This document shows positions 54,198 through 63,027 of a stretch of DNA of 64,000 bases, one piece after another. Under the pieces are notes generated by a model. It had not been told where the DNA came from, ran no database searches, and worked only from the letters and a program-made list of their open reading frames with translations. How positions within the stretch are numbered: position 1 is the stretch's first letter; each line of letters begins with the position of its first letter. A program made the translations under genes and the position numbers. The DNA is from Rossellomorea orangium. Its GTDB lineage: Bacteria > Bacillota > Bacilli > Bacillales > Bacillaceae_B. The stretch covers positions 186,001 to 250,000 of the forward strand of contig NZ_JAHWGH010000008.1 in the NCBI RefSeq assembly GCF_019334305.1, read 5' to 3'.

Positions 54198-55547
54198 ATG
54201 ACACACATTCGTTTTGATTATTCAAAAGCGTTATCGTTTTTTGGAGAACACGAACTTACATACTTAAGTGATGCCGTGAAGGTCGCTCATCATTCACTAC
54301 ATGAACAAACAGGTGCAGGGAACGACTTCCTTGGTTGGATCGACCTTCCTGTAGACTATGACAAAGAGGAATTTTCCCGCATTCAAAAATCTGCTGAGAA
54401 AATTAAAAATGATTCTGACATTCTGCTTGTCATCGGTATCGGTGGATCCTACCTTGGTGCGCGTGCAGCGATTGAGATGCTGAACCACAGCTTCTATAAC
54501 GCCCTGCCGAAGGAGAAACGTTCAACACCGCAAGTGTTATTCGTTGGACAAAACATCAGCTCTACCTACATGAGAGACTTAATGGATCTTCTGGATGGAA
54601 AAGACTTCTCCATCAACGTCATCTCAAAATCAGGTACAACGACAGAGCCGGCTCTTGCATTCCGTATCTTCCGCAATATGCTTGAAGAAAAGTACGGAGT
54701 GGAAGAAGCACGCAAACGCACCTATGCCACGACGGATAAGTCAAAGGGTGCCCTAAAGACATTGGCAACAGATGAAGGCTATGAAACATTTGTCGTTCCT
54801 GATGATATCGGAGGCCGTTACTCTGTGCTGACGGCAGTAGGATTGCTTCCGATTGCCGTCAGTGGAGTGGAAATCGAAACGATGATGAACGGTGCCGCAC
54901 AGGCTCGCGAAGATTTCGGTAAATCGGAACTGACTGAGAATCCTGCGTATCAATACGCTGCGGTTCGTAATGTCCTTTACAACAAAGGTAAAACCATCGA
55001 AATGCTCATTAACTACGAGCCGGGACTGCAATATTTCGCGGAATGGTGGAAGCAGCTCTTCGGAGAAAGTGAAGGGAAAGACCAGAAGGGGATTTATCCT
55101 TCATCTGCAAACTTTTCTACGGATCTTCATTCCCTTGGACAATATGTTCAGGAAGGACGCCGTGATATTTTTGAAACAGCCATCAAAGTTTCAGAGCCAC
55201 GTCATGAGCTGAAAATTGAGAAAGCAGACAGTGATTTGGATGGATTAAACTATCTTGCTGGTGAGACAGTGGATTTTGTGAACAATAAAGCGTTCGAAGG
55301 GACACTGCTGGCACATACAGATGGAGGGGTTCCGAACCTGATTGTAGAGATCCCTGCCATGGATGCATACACATTCGGTTACCTTGTGTACTTCTTCGAG
55401 AAAGCATGCGCTATGAGCGGATATCTTCTTGGAGTGAATCCATTTGATCAGCCGGGAGTGGAAGCGTATAAAGTGAATATGTTTGCACTTCTTGGAAAAC
55501 CTGGTTTCGAAGAGAAGAAAGCTGAGCTTGAAAAACGCCTTAAATAA
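54198..55547 (+). CDS. pgi: Glucose-6-phosphate isomerase
   Basis: Interconverts glucose-6-phosphate and fructose-6-phosphate. A 449-residue protein with the sugar-phosphate loop [17 protein letters not shown], the [12 protein letters not shown] segment, and the C-terminal family signature [14 protein letters not shown] with the catalytic Lys. ATG 54198 is better placed after GGAGG than the ATG six bases upstream. Monocistronic with its own terminator. Confidence 0.96.
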   Translation: MTHIRFDYSKALSFFGEHELTYLSDAVKVAHHSLHEQTGAGNDFLGWIDLPVDYDKEEFSRIQKSAEKIKNDSDILLVIGIGGSYLGARAAIEMLNHSFYNALPKEKRSTPQVLFVGQNISSTYMRDLMDLLDGKDFSINVISKSGTTTEPALAFRIFRNMLEEKYGVEEARKRTYATTDKSKGALKTLATDEGYETFVVPDDIGGRYSVLTAVGLLPIAVSGVEIETMMNGAAQAREDFGKSELTENPAYQYAAVRNVLYNKGKTIEMLINYEPGLQYFAEWWKQLFGESEGKDQKGIYPSSANFSTDLHSLGQYVQEGRRDIFETAIKVSEPRHELKIEKADSDLDGLNYLAGETVDFVNNKAFEGTLLAHTDGGVPNLIVEIPAMDAYTFGYLVYFFEKACAMSGYLLGVNPFDQPGVEAYKVNMFALLGKPGFEEKKAELEKRLK

Positions 55548-55553
55548 TAAAGA

Positions 55554-55587
55554 AAGAGCACCCGAGTGGAAACTCGGTGCTCTTTTT
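55554..55587 (+). terminator. Intrinsic terminator after pgi
   Basis: Stem AAAGAGCACCcGAGT/ACTCgGTGCTCTTT with a GGAA loop and T tail. Confidence 0.88.
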
Positions 55588-55643
55588 ACATTTTTCTTTC
55601 GCTTTGGGAGAAACTATCCCTAAAAGAAAGGGGATGCATCCAT

Positions 55644-56051
55644 GTGATTGAGCTTTCATCGACGATTGAAGGAAAACATTATCAACTGTATAAACTTGAA
55701 CAGCTATTAAAGCCGCTTGGATATTCGATCGGCGGGAATTGGGATTATGATCACGGCTATTTTGATTATAAAATTGATGACGAAGTCGGCTATCAATTTT
55801 TAAGAGTGCCGTTTACCTCTGTAGACGGTCAGTTGGATTCAAGAGGCGCTACCGTTGAATTCGGAAAACCGTTCCTTCTTTCCCATAAATATCAGATAGG
55901 ATTGGATGACTTCGCGTCAACGGGCAGTTTCTCTGGTTCCGTCAATCAATTCTCAGAGCCCCAGGATCCCGATGCGAGCTTTCCAGAAGAGTATGTTGCC
56001 GTAGGGAAAGAACTCGTCAAAGAACTTGAGAATACGCTGTTTTCTAATTAG
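55644..56051 (+). CDS. yugN: YugN-like family protein
   Basis: A 135-residue soluble protein of the YugN family (unknown function), with GGNWDYDHGYFDYKIDD and VPFTSVDGQLDSRGATVEFGKPFLLSHKYQ as recognisable segments. GTG 55644 lies ten bases after AAAGGGG; longer frames begin inside the pgi terminator. Its last 8 bp overlap the end of the convergent yugO. Confidence 0.85.
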   Translation: MIELSSTIEGKHYQLYKLEQLLKPLGYSIGGNWDYDHGYFDYKIDDEVGYQFLRVPFTSVDGQLDSRGATVEFGKPFLLSHKYQIGLDDFASTGSFSGSVNQFSEPQDPDASFPEEYVAVGKELVKELENTLFSN

Positions 56052-57036
56052 AAATCACAAGCAGCTCGTCTGATGCTTCAACGAGAGTCGTTAAAGGAGG
56101 ATTCACGGATGTGTTTTCTCCTTTTTTTATGCCCAGAAGGATGATGTTGTTCTTGAGTAGGTGTCCACTAAGAGAGTGGAAGTTTTCATTGATGTACTCA
56201 TCTGCAACAGGAATCAGCTTCAGATTATTTCCTTTAAGATGATTCAATAGCTTTAGGATCGTTTTGGACATTCCTTGAGATATGATGCTGTTCATCATCA
56301 CATAGCTTGTCTGCATATTGGTCTGGATGACTTCATCCGCACCTGCCCGCTTCGCATTTGCCACTTGATCCTTTTGAAGGATCTCCACCACTGTATACAA
56401 TTCGGGATGATTTCCTTTAATGGCAAGGAGCGTCAAGACGGAATTCATATCTGATGTCATCTCATCTTTATTTTGATCGGCTGTGATGATGGCAATTGAT
56501 GCTTCATACAAATTGACTTTCTTCAGGATGGCGTCCTTGAAAGGAGTCCCCTTTACAAAATGGATATGATGATTGTTATAGGGGTTCTTTTGAAGGGTTT
56601 CATCGACCAGGATAATATCACAGGAAGACTGAAGGGAGGTCAGTTGATTGATCACTTCCCGTGCCCGTTCATTCCACCCTACAATCACGACATGTTCTTT
56701 TCCTTTATATGTGGCCTTTCCTTCCAGATAGGCATTCTGAGTCATGACGGTTTCCGCTGCCAGTGTGACGAAATAGGTTGAAAGGAAACCTGCACCAACC
56801 AGGATGAGCACAATTCCAAGCAATCGCCCCTCCCATGTTAATGGAACGAAATCTCCGTAACCTACAGTAGACGTCGTAATGATGGCCCACCAGATCCCGT
56901 CGAATAAAGAAGGGAAAGTATCAGGTTCTATAAAATGAATGATGGTGCCAAATGACAGCATCAGCGTGATGGCAATCATGAATATACGTATAACTAAAGG
57001 CCAGCGCAAGAACCCATGAAACAATTGCTGTACCAT
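56044..57036 (-). CDS. yugO: Two-TM potassium channel with RCK domain, YugO-like
   Basis: A 330-residue K+ channel. Two membrane helices flank the pore loop with the selectivity filter TTSTVGYGDF (about residues 57-66). The cytosolic part is a TrkA-N/RCK domain (VVIVGWNERAREVINQL) followed by a smaller C-terminal domain. In B. subtilis YugO carries K+-based electrical signals in biofilms and is encoded with the small protein MstX; no mstX is seen here. ATG 57036 follows AAGGAG; the 11-codon extension lies upstream of it. Confidence 0.92.
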   Translation of the reverse strand: MVQQLFHGFLRWPLVIRIFMIAITLMLSFGTIIHFIEPDTFPSLFDGIWWAIITTSTVGYGDFVPLTWEGRLLGIVLILVGAGFLSTYFVTLAAETVMTQNAYLEGKATYKGKEHVVIVGWNERAREVINQLTSLQSSCDIILVDETLQKNPYNNHHIHFVKGTPFKDAILKKVNLYEASIAIITADQNKDEMTSDMNSVLTLLAIKGNHPELYTVVEILQKDQVANAKRAGADEVIQTNMQTSYVMMNSIISQGMSKTILKLLNHLKGNNLKLIPVADEYINENFHSLSGHLLKNNIILLGIKKGENTSVNPPLTTLVEASDELLVISN

Positions 57037-57096
57037 TCTACCAGCTCCTTTTTCATCTGCACTGACCATTATTTCCTTTTCAGGTTCGTCTCATAA

Positions 57097-57642
57097 CTAT
57101 TGAAGCCATTCTTTCTTCAATAAGCTGTACATATTGGCATCATAGGCATGGCCATCTTGGAGAATATATTCCCTCAGAAGCCCTTCCTGCTTGAAACCAA
57201 GCTTTTCAACCACTCTTGAAGAAGCTTTGTTATAAGGGACGATAACCGCTCCGACGCGGTTCATTCCTTTATCCGAAAAGAGATAGCTGATGAGCGGGGA
57301 GAGTGCTTCTCCCATGATTCCTCTGCCCCATTGATCGGGTGTCAGATCGTATCCGATCTCGCAGCGTTTATATGCCTTGGATATGGCGTGGAACCCGCAT
57401 GTCCCGATCATCTTGTCATCCTGTTTTTCAACAATGGCAAAGCGCATCGGACCACCTGATTCCAAATGTTTTTCATAGTTTTCCACCATGCTGACCGCTA
57501 CATCTTTTGAATCGATCGGACTCATCCCGAAATAGGCAAGGACCTCTTCGGAAGTATAGAGCTCGTATAAGAAATCAACGTCACCCATGGTGATTTGTCT
57601 TAGAATCAATCTCTCTGTTTCAAATACTGGGTATTTTCCCAA
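57097..57642 (-). CDS. GNAT-family N-acetyltransferase (RimJ/RimL-like)
   Basis: A 181-residue acetyltransferase. FETERLILRQITMGDVDFLYEL is the typical N-terminal start and QWGRGIMGEAL the acetyl-CoA-binding loop (Q/RxxGxG/A), with NKASSRVVEKLGFKQEG at the end. It may acetylate a protein N-terminus or small amine. I chose TTG 57642, nine bases after AAGGAG; the TTG at 57651 is immediately adjacent to it. Confidence 0.87.
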   Translation of the reverse strand: MGKYPVFETERLILRQITMGDVDFLYELYTSEEVLAYFGMSPIDSKDVAVSMVENYEKHLESGGPMRFAIVEKQDDKMIGTCGFHAISKAYKRCEIGYDLTPDQWGRGIMGEALSPLISYLFSDKGMNRVGAVIVPYNKASSRVVEKLGFKQEGLLREYILQDGHAYDANMYSLLKKEWLQ

Positions 57643-57820
57643 AATTATCAACTCCTTGTGAAAGAAAGTATATCATGGAATGATTATTGGAGGAGCAGAA
57701 AGTTTCATGGATTTCCTTTTCATTAGAAATCAATTTGGTGAGGAAGTATCGTGAAGGATATTACTCCAGAAAAAAATAAAAGCCCCTGTCTGGTTGGACA
57801 GAGACGATCTCATGTGAAAT

Positions 57821-59020
57821 TTATTCCCGAAGATTGTGCGTCTTTTCTTTCTGCCATTGGGAGTCTCTCACATTTATTAAAAGAGAACGATTCAACTCGG
57901 AAACGGACGTTTGACCGGAGAGGGCAAGTGTCAAATCAAGATCGGCCAGGACATTCCGGATCACATCTTTCACCCCTTGCTCTCCGGCGAGGGTCAGACC
58001 ATACATATAGGGTCTCCCCAGGAGAATCGCACTTGCGCCCAGGGCCAGTGCTTTTACCACATCCGCTCCACGTCTGATTCCACTGTCAAATAGGATGGGG
58101 ATTCGTCCGTTCACAACCTGACTAATCAGGGGCAATGTGTCTAAGGCACCGATAGCACCATCTACCTGTCTGCCGCCGTGATTCGAGACGATGATCCCAT
58201 CGATCCCGTGTTCTATGGCAAGCTGAGCATCTTCAGGGTGAAGGATTCCTTTCAGGAGGATCGGCAGACTGGTATGTTCCCTGAGAAACCCGAGGTCTTC
58301 CCATGTCAGGGCAGCATTGCCAAATACCCTTGCCCAAAGTGCCGCTGCTGCCTTCTTATCCTTCTCTGGGGGATCTTTCAGCATGGAACGGAAGGCTGGA
58401 TCTTTGACGTAATTCCCGACGCCTTCCCCCCATAGGAATGGAAGATATGTGTTTTCAAGATCTGATTCACGCCATGCCATCATCGGGGCGTCCAACGTTA
58501 CGACGATGGCAGAGTATCCGGCTGATTCTGCCCTCTTGATCATGCTGGCTGCAATCTCCGGCTCCCTGCTCCAGTACAGCTGGAACCATCTCGTGGCGTC
58601 ACCCATGACGGCAGCGATTTCTTCCAAAGAAAAGGTAGAGGCGGAGCTTGCAATGAACGGAACATTCATGGAAGCTGCCGCACGGGCAGATGCCAGTTCC
58701 CCGTCCGGATGAACAATGGATTGCACACCGATGGGAGCAAGCATAAGAGGGGATGGGAAGGTTTCTCCCAATAGTGTCACACTGAGGTCACGATTTTCCG
58801 TGTTCCTCAGCATGCGGGGGACAATCTGCCAGCTCTCTAGAGCATGTCTGTTGGCACGCATCGTCTCTTCGCCACCGGCACCACCCGCTACATAATAAAA
58901 AGGGCCGTCCTCAAGCTTTTCCCTGGCCAGTCGTTCCATTTCCTCAAACCGGAATGAAATGGAGGGACGGACCTTTCCTTGATAAATTTCATTTTGGGCT
59001 GTATTTCCATATTGATTCAT
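57821..59020 (-). CDS. FMN-dependent alpha-hydroxy-acid oxidase (lactate 2-monooxygenase/oxidase-like)
   Basis: A 399-residue TIM-barrel flavoenzyme oxidising L-lactate or a similar 2-hydroxy acid. FYYVAGGAGGEETMRAN and LMLAPIGVQSI at the FMN site, and the active-site segment VSNHGGRQVDGAIGALDTLP with His and Arg, are present; the GGRQVDGAIGAL form resembles lactate 2-monooxygenases. ATG 59020 follows AAAGGAG. Codons 16-20 contain GAGGGACGGACCTT on the plus strand, the same string as the dispersed terminator arms. A weak hairpin with T tract lies downstream. Confidence 0.9.
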   Translation of the reverse strand: MNQYGNTAQNEIYQGKVRPSISFRFEEMERLAREKLEDGPFYYVAGGAGGEETMRANRHALESWQIVPRMLRNTENRDLSVTLLGETFPSPLMLAPIGVQSIVHPDGELASARAAASMNVPFIASSASTFSLEEIAAVMGDATRWFQLYWSREPEIAASMIKRAESAGYSAIVVTLDAPMMAWRESDLENTYLPFLWGEGVGNYVKDPAFRSMLKDPPEKDKKAAAALWARVFGNAALTWEDLGFLREHTSLPILLKGILHPEDAQLAIEHGIDGIIVSNHGGRQVDGAIGALDTLPLISQVVNGRIPILFDSGIRRGADVVKALALGASAILLGRPYMYGLTLAGEQGVKDVIRNVLADLDLTLALSGQTSVSELNRSLLINVRDSQWQKEKTHNLRE

Positions 59021-59144
59021 TGAATTCGTCTCCTTTCTATATGTGCCGCGGGGGTGCGAATAGAAAAAGGAAGCGTATGTCATCGGCGGGCTGTCCTTTT
59101 ATAAGAAAATCGTATCGTCATTATACAGAATAGTCAATCAATTA

Positions 59145-59183
59145 AAAAGAGGAGAAGTCCGATCCAATAGACCGGACTCCTCC
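59145..59183 (-). terminator. Terminator after the vWA lipoprotein gene
   Basis: On the minus strand GGAGgAGTCCGgT...AtCGGACTtCTCC is followed by TCTTTTT. Confidence 0.75.
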
Positions 59184-59185
59184 GT

Positions 59186-60592
59186 TTATATTCCAACCTG
59201 CTCCTCAATTGCATCCAACTTCTTTTCAAGCTCATCAGACACGGTCGTTACTTCTTCCCGTTTCTTGGATTCCAGGTCATTCATGTAATTTCTGATTTTC
59301 TCCTGACGTTCGTCGAAAAGGGAAGAGATGGCCTCCCGTTTCTCCGAATCAATCAGTTTCTCATTTTCCAGGCGATTGAGTGTTTGTGTCAGCCTGTTTT
59401 GTTCATTTTGCCGCATGCTTTGATAAGTGGAGAAGATTTCCCTTATCGCATTATAATGGTCAACCGTCGTCCATACATTGTCGCTGAACCTGTTGACGAC
59501 CCACCATCTCCACGTATTTTTATCGATCGCTTCTTTCCAAACATTTTCAATCTCAGATAGTTGCTGTTTCGTTTTGACGGAAGAGTATTCTCCACCGCCG
59601 GCTTTGGCGACTTTCTTAAGTTGCTCATCTGCTTCAGTGTCCACATCGAATCCGATGATGTTGATTTTGACATTGGTGTTATCAGCCTTCACCTTTTGAG
59701 CTGCCTTCACTGGATCGCCTTCACAGGTTTCTATCCCATCGCTCACCACGTAGATGAAGTTCTCCGTATTTTCGTCACTTAGGGAAGAAAGTTGTTCGTT
59801 GGCTAATTCAATACTCGCTGCAAGCGGAGTCCAGCCCCTGGGATCGAATTTCGACAGTGATTGTGAGAAAGCGGATCCGTCATAGGGCTGCAGTGGGTAA
59901 AATGATTCAACGGCCTGACATGACATCTCTTTGTCTGAATCACTTCCTGTCCCCTTGTGTCCGAACGCAATTAGGGAAACATTCACGGATCCGGGAAGTT
60001 CCTTTGCGAGACGATCCAGGCTTTCCTTGGCAAGGGACATCTTGCTTTCACCGTCCACCTCGGCTTTCATGCTTCCGCTAGAATCGATCAATAAAGCGAC
60101 ATTCACCTTTTTGTCTTTTTTCTGGGTGATTTCATCCATTTCGATGTCCTGCAGAAGCCTGCCATCGGGTAATTTCATTTCCTCGTACACAACCTTATAA
60201 TCTGTAAGCTCTGAGGCAATGTCTCCATATCCGGTCTGGAGGTTAGAGAGGATGGAGTGTGCCCACTCCTGTTCAGTCCATTTCTCTGTTCCTTCTTTGC
60301 CGGCGAGTTCCATATAATCATCGATGGCTTTCCCGGTGGCATCCTTATATGCTTTGGGTTCTTTGGCCCAGCTTTTCTTTTCTATGTATTTTTGATAGAG
60401 TTCTCCCGGGTTTGCATTAATCCATTCTTCAGGGAGAGTTCCTGCTACATCGACTTTCTTTGATGAGGTGGTCGATTTCCCGGGCTCCTGTGCGGATTTA
60501 TCCTTGGTGGATGCCTTTTCTGAAGCATCCTGACATCCCGTTAAAAGGATGAAGAGGAGAAATAAGAGGAATAATGGTCTCAATTGTTTCAT
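59186..60592 (-). CDS. von Willebrand factor A-domain lipoprotein
   Basis: A 468-residue exported lipoprotein (lipobox LTGC, Cys20). After a Ser/Lys/Thr-rich linker and a helical region comes a vWA domain (about 165-350) with a MIDAS: DSSGSMK, the Thr in GWTPLAASI and the Asp in VVSDGIETC. The last 90 residues form a long charged coiled-coil. B. subtilis YwmC/YwmD are comparable. It may bind a partner through a metal ion at the cell surface; no transporter or moxR-type ATPase gene is adjacent. Confidence 0.87.
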   Translation of the reverse strand: MKQLRPLFLLFLLFILLTGCQDASEKASTKDKSAQEPGKSTTSSKKVDVAGTLPEEWINANPGELYQKYIEKKSWAKEPKAYKDATGKAIDDYMELAGKEGTEKWTEQEWAHSILSNLQTGYGDIASELTDYKVVYEEMKLPDGRLLQDIEMDEITQKKDKKVNVALLIDSSGSMKAEVDGESKMSLAKESLDRLAKELPGSVNVSLIAFGHKGTGSDSDKEMSCQAVESFYPLQPYDGSAFSQSLSKFDPRGWTPLAASIELANEQLSSLSDENTENFIYVVSDGIETCEGDPVKAAQKVKADNTNVKINIIGFDVDTEADEQLKKVAKAGGGEYSSVKTKQQLSEIENVWKEAIDKNTWRWWVVNRFSDNVWTTVDHYNAIREIFSTYQSMRQNEQNRLTQTLNRLENEKLIDSEKREAISSLFDERQEKIRNYMNDLESKKREEVTTVSDELEKKLDAIEEQVGI

Positions 60593-60742
60593 AACTTTCG
60601 CCTTCTTTCTCTGACATTCTACAGCGTTCTATTTTATCCAAAAATTTACTTTTTATCTACTACCCTTTGGACCAGGACGATAAACCCAATTTGCAGGGGT
60701 GAGTGGCTGTTACAAATTGATGCTACTTAAAAAGATAAACAT

Positions 60743-60782
60743 AAAAAAAGGCGCCCTTATCGTAAATAAGGACGCCTTTTTT
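60743..60782 (-). terminator. Terminator of the truncated tRNA gene
   Basis: Stem AAAAAAAGGCGcCCTTAT/ATAAGGaCGCCTTTTTT; it lies 12 bp after the 3' end of the tRNA remnant on the minus strand. Confidence 0.8.
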
Positions 60783-60794
60783 ATGTATTCGGTA

Positions 60795-60836
60795 TGGAGC
60801 ATAGCGGGATCGAACCGCTGACCTTTTGGCTGCCAG
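60795..60836 (-). pseudogene. 3' part of a tRNA-Ala-like gene; likely island attachment site
   Basis: Read on the minus strand, the sequence has an anticodon-loop-like CTGGCAG, a variable region AGGTC, a T-arm AGCGG-TTCGATC-CCGCT, acceptor half ATGCTCC and A73. These match the 3' half of Bacillus tRNA-Ala. Upstream of the anticodon loop the sequence no longer pairs (no matching anticodon stem, D-arm or 5' acceptor GGAGCAT). The cut at the anticodon loop is where many integrases recombine. Confidence 0.72.
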
Positions 60837-61090
60837 CGAACGTTGAGTTATTAAATACGTTTAAATAAGTCAATTTAGGTCGTTTTAATGTAAAAGAATT
60901 TACGGAAAAACCCCATTAAATAATCAAATGTGTGCTTTTGTGAACTTTTATGGTAATGTGCGTGGTCATTTTTAAAATAAAGCTATACCTAAATAGAAAT
61001 GGTTCTTTTCTTAGGGATTGTTGCTTTAAAAGAACAAAGGAATTTTATGGTACTATATATAAAAAGAGTTTTTTCTGGAGGTAATAACAA
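60837..61090. other. AT-rich gene-free border of the putative island
   Basis: About 250 bp between the tRNA remnant and the first island gene. AT-rich with no ORF; no integrase gene or fragment is recognisable. Confidence 0.5.
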
Positions 61091-62131
61091 TTGAAATATG
61101 ACGTAATTATCATTGGAGGGGGGCAGGCGGGGCTTTCAATGGGGTACTACTTGAAGAAGAGTAGTCTTTCTTACCTCATCTTGGATGAATTGTCTGAGAT
61201 TGGCGAGGTGTGGAAAAATCGATATGATTCTTTACAGTTGTTTACTCCTTCTTATTTTAGCTCACTTCCAGGTTTTAATCTTGATTCAGATTCATATCCT
61301 ACCAAGGATGATGTTGCTGATTACTTAAAGCAATATGTAAAGAGATTCTCACTCCCATTACAGATGAACACTAAGGTCAATAGATTATTTTTAATTAATG
61401 GTGAATTCGTAATAGAAACCAATCAAGGTTCAATAAAGGCTAATAATGTTGTAGTGGCAACAGGACCTTTTCAAAAACCTTACATCCCTGATTTTTCATC
61501 GCTTATGTCTAAAGAGGTCTTACAAATTCATTCGTCAGAATACAAAAATCCAAGCCAATTAAAACCAGGGACAGCTCTAGTTGTAGGTGGAGGAAATTCC
61601 GGTGCCCAAATTGCTGATGAGTTATCAAAAGATAGGAAAGTATTTTTATCTGTCGGACATAAAATGGTGTTTTTGCCACAAGATGTTGGCAATAAAAGCA
61701 TCTTTTGGTATTTGGATAAATTAGGAGTGTATAAAGCCAGTCATAATTCTCTGTTCGGAAAAATGTTAAAAAAGAGGCCAGACCCTATTTTTGGTTATAG
61801 GTTGAAAAGGTTAATTAAGAATGGAACTATAACATTAAAACCACGAGCCATTTCTTCTGAAAAAAATCTCATACTATTCGAAGACAAAACTCAAATAAAA
61901 GTAGATAATGTAGTCTGGGCAACCGGGTATAAACCAGATTACAACTGGATAGAGCTTAATGAAATATTCAACGATAAAGGATTTCCGACCCATAATAGGG
62001 GTGTAACTTCCCAAAAAGGGTTATTCTTTTTAGGGTTACCCTGGCAACATAATAGAAGTTCTGTTTTGATTCAGGGAGTAGGGGAAGATGCTAGTTATAT
62101 ATATACCCAACTAAAAGAATCAAATTCATAA
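61091..62131 (+). CDS. CzcO-like flavin-containing monooxygenase / NAD(P)-binding oxidoreductase
   Basis: A 346-residue FAD/NAD(P)H-dependent oxidoreductase. FAD motif IIGGGQAGLSMGYYL at the start, NADPH motif VVGGGNSGAQIADEL in the middle, and VWATGYKPD near the end match the CzcO/ArsO group, often found in metal or arsenic resistance islands. The catalysed reaction is unknown. The TTG start at 61091 follows GGAGG by nine bases. Codons are AT-rich compared with the core genes, supporting transfer. Confidence 0.87.
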   Translation: MKYDVIIIGGGQAGLSMGYYLKKSSLSYLILDELSEIGEVWKNRYDSLQLFTPSYFSSLPGFNLDSDSYPTKDDVADYLKQYVKRFSLPLQMNTKVNRLFLINGEFVIETNQGSIKANNVVVATGPFQKPYIPDFSSLMSKEVLQIHSSEYKNPSQLKPGTALVVGGGNSGAQIADELSKDRKVFLSVGHKMVFLPQDVGNKSIFWYLDKLGVYKASHNSLFGKMLKKRPDPIFGYRLKRLIKNGTITLKPRAISSEKNLILFEDKTQIKVDNVVWATGYKPDYNWIELNEIFNDKGFPTHNRGVTSQKGLFFLGLPWQHNRSSVLIQGVGEDASYIYTQLKESNS

Positions 62132-62137
62132 TGTTTA

Positions 62138-62219
62138 TTCAGAAAGTCATTCCATAATGGAATGACTTTCTGCTTGTAGACAAAGTCTAAGAATTAGACC
62201 AAGTCTACAAGCTTTTTTG
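62138..62219 (+). terminator. Double hairpin after the monooxygenase gene
   Basis: A perfect stem CAGAAAGTCATTCCAT/ATGGAATGACTTTCTG is followed by a longer one (CTTGTAGAC/GTCTACAAG) that ends in CTTTTTT; the second is the likely terminator. Confidence 0.75.
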
Positions 62220-62223
62220 TATA

Positions 62224-62436
62224 ATGGAATGGAATCGATTATTTTGTGGGGGATATAAAAGGTTATCAAAACACGTTGAGGATGGAAGAAATCAAATTGA
62301 AATGGTTGCGTTGGACCAACTTGTTCCAGAGGATCATCTAGTTAGGAAGGTTGAACAAGCGATTGACTTTAAATTTATTTATGTCCTGGTAAAAGATAAG
62401 TATTGTTTAGTGCCAAGCCGTTCCTGCCGCTACTGA
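62224..62436 (+). pseudogene. IS1182-family transposase, N-terminal fragment
   Basis: The 70-codon frame contains KHVEDGRNQIEMVALDQLVPEDHLVRKVEQAIDF..FIYVLVKDKYC, the conserved N-terminal start of IS1182-type transposases, and then breaks into unrelated residues and a stop. The catalytic domain is missing, so this is a decayed insertion-sequence remnant. Confidence 0.72.
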
Positions 62437-62546
62437 AAAAGGCATCTCTTTTATTGCAGATCATTAGCTCTTTCCAATTGGTCGATTGCTGATGAAATTA
62501 GTAGGCTCGTCCCAATTAATACACCTCAAGTAATCAGCCACAATTC

Positions 62547-62810
62547 ATGCTTCATAAGGATGACTGCCCGTTCCAGATGGAAGATCCATTTAACCACCCC
62601 AATTCTTTTTATAAACAGGGTTTCAGCAGCACTGGCTCTCAAAAGTATCAGTGTAAATCTTGTAAGAAAAAGACATCATTAACCCCTAAAAGAGAAGAAT
62701 CCATTACATACAATCAAAAGAGACATGACCTTAAACTGACGTGTCAGGTTTGTAAAAAAACACTTATTGCGAGAATTGGGATTCCCCAATTCTTTTTTCA
62801 TTCAAGCTGA
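62547..62810 (+). pseudogene. Zinc-ribbon transposase-like fragment
   Basis: An 87-codon frame with a zinc-ribbon pattern (KQGFSSTGSQKYQCKSCKKK and CQVCKKT) similar to the N-terminal region of IS1-type and related transposases. No catalytic part follows; the frame ends in a hairpin (62774-62796) directly before the cad promoter. The exact IS family is uncertain. Confidence 0.5.
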
Positions 62811-62867
62811 TACTTGAATGAGGGGATGGATAAAGGGTATACTATATTCAAGTAAAGGTTTGAATGA
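62800..62867 (+). promoter_or_regulatory. cadD promoter with two CadC-type operators
   Basis: TTGAAT (62814) and TATACT (62838) are 18 bp apart. The inverted repeats ATTCAAG-N7-TTGAATG (62800-62820) and ATTCAAG...TTTGAATGA (62846-62867) resemble the CadC operator of S. aureus plasmid cad operons; one covers the -35, the other lies after the -10. Confidence 0.65.
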
Positions 62868-62882
62868 AAAAGAGGTGGGAAT

Positions 62883-62993
62883 ATGAAAAAAATACTTACG
62901 AGATCTATTGCTATGACGAAGAAAAGATCAATCGATTACAACAGGATTTCAGACAGTAGATATCCCTAGTGTTTGCATAAAATGTTCAAAAGT
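62883..62993 (+). pseudogene. cadC: cadC remnant with frameshifts
   Basis: It aligns with the first 35 codons of the intact cadC at 63770 (EIYCYDEEK, then T-V-D-I-x-S-V) but carries one-base deletions near codon 4 and codon 24 and loses one Cys ligand (TYE for TCE). After the region equal to codon 35 it runs into the cadD ribosome site. It is therefore a broken regulator upstream of cadD. Confidence 0.7.
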
Positions 62994-63027
62994 TTGTGTT
63001 GAAACACAGGAAAGAGGAGGTTGAAAA

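Noticed and set aside
60663-60742. Short gene searched for between the vWA lipoprotein gene and the tRNA remnant
   Set aside because: No start/ribosome-site combination with a reasonable frame was found.
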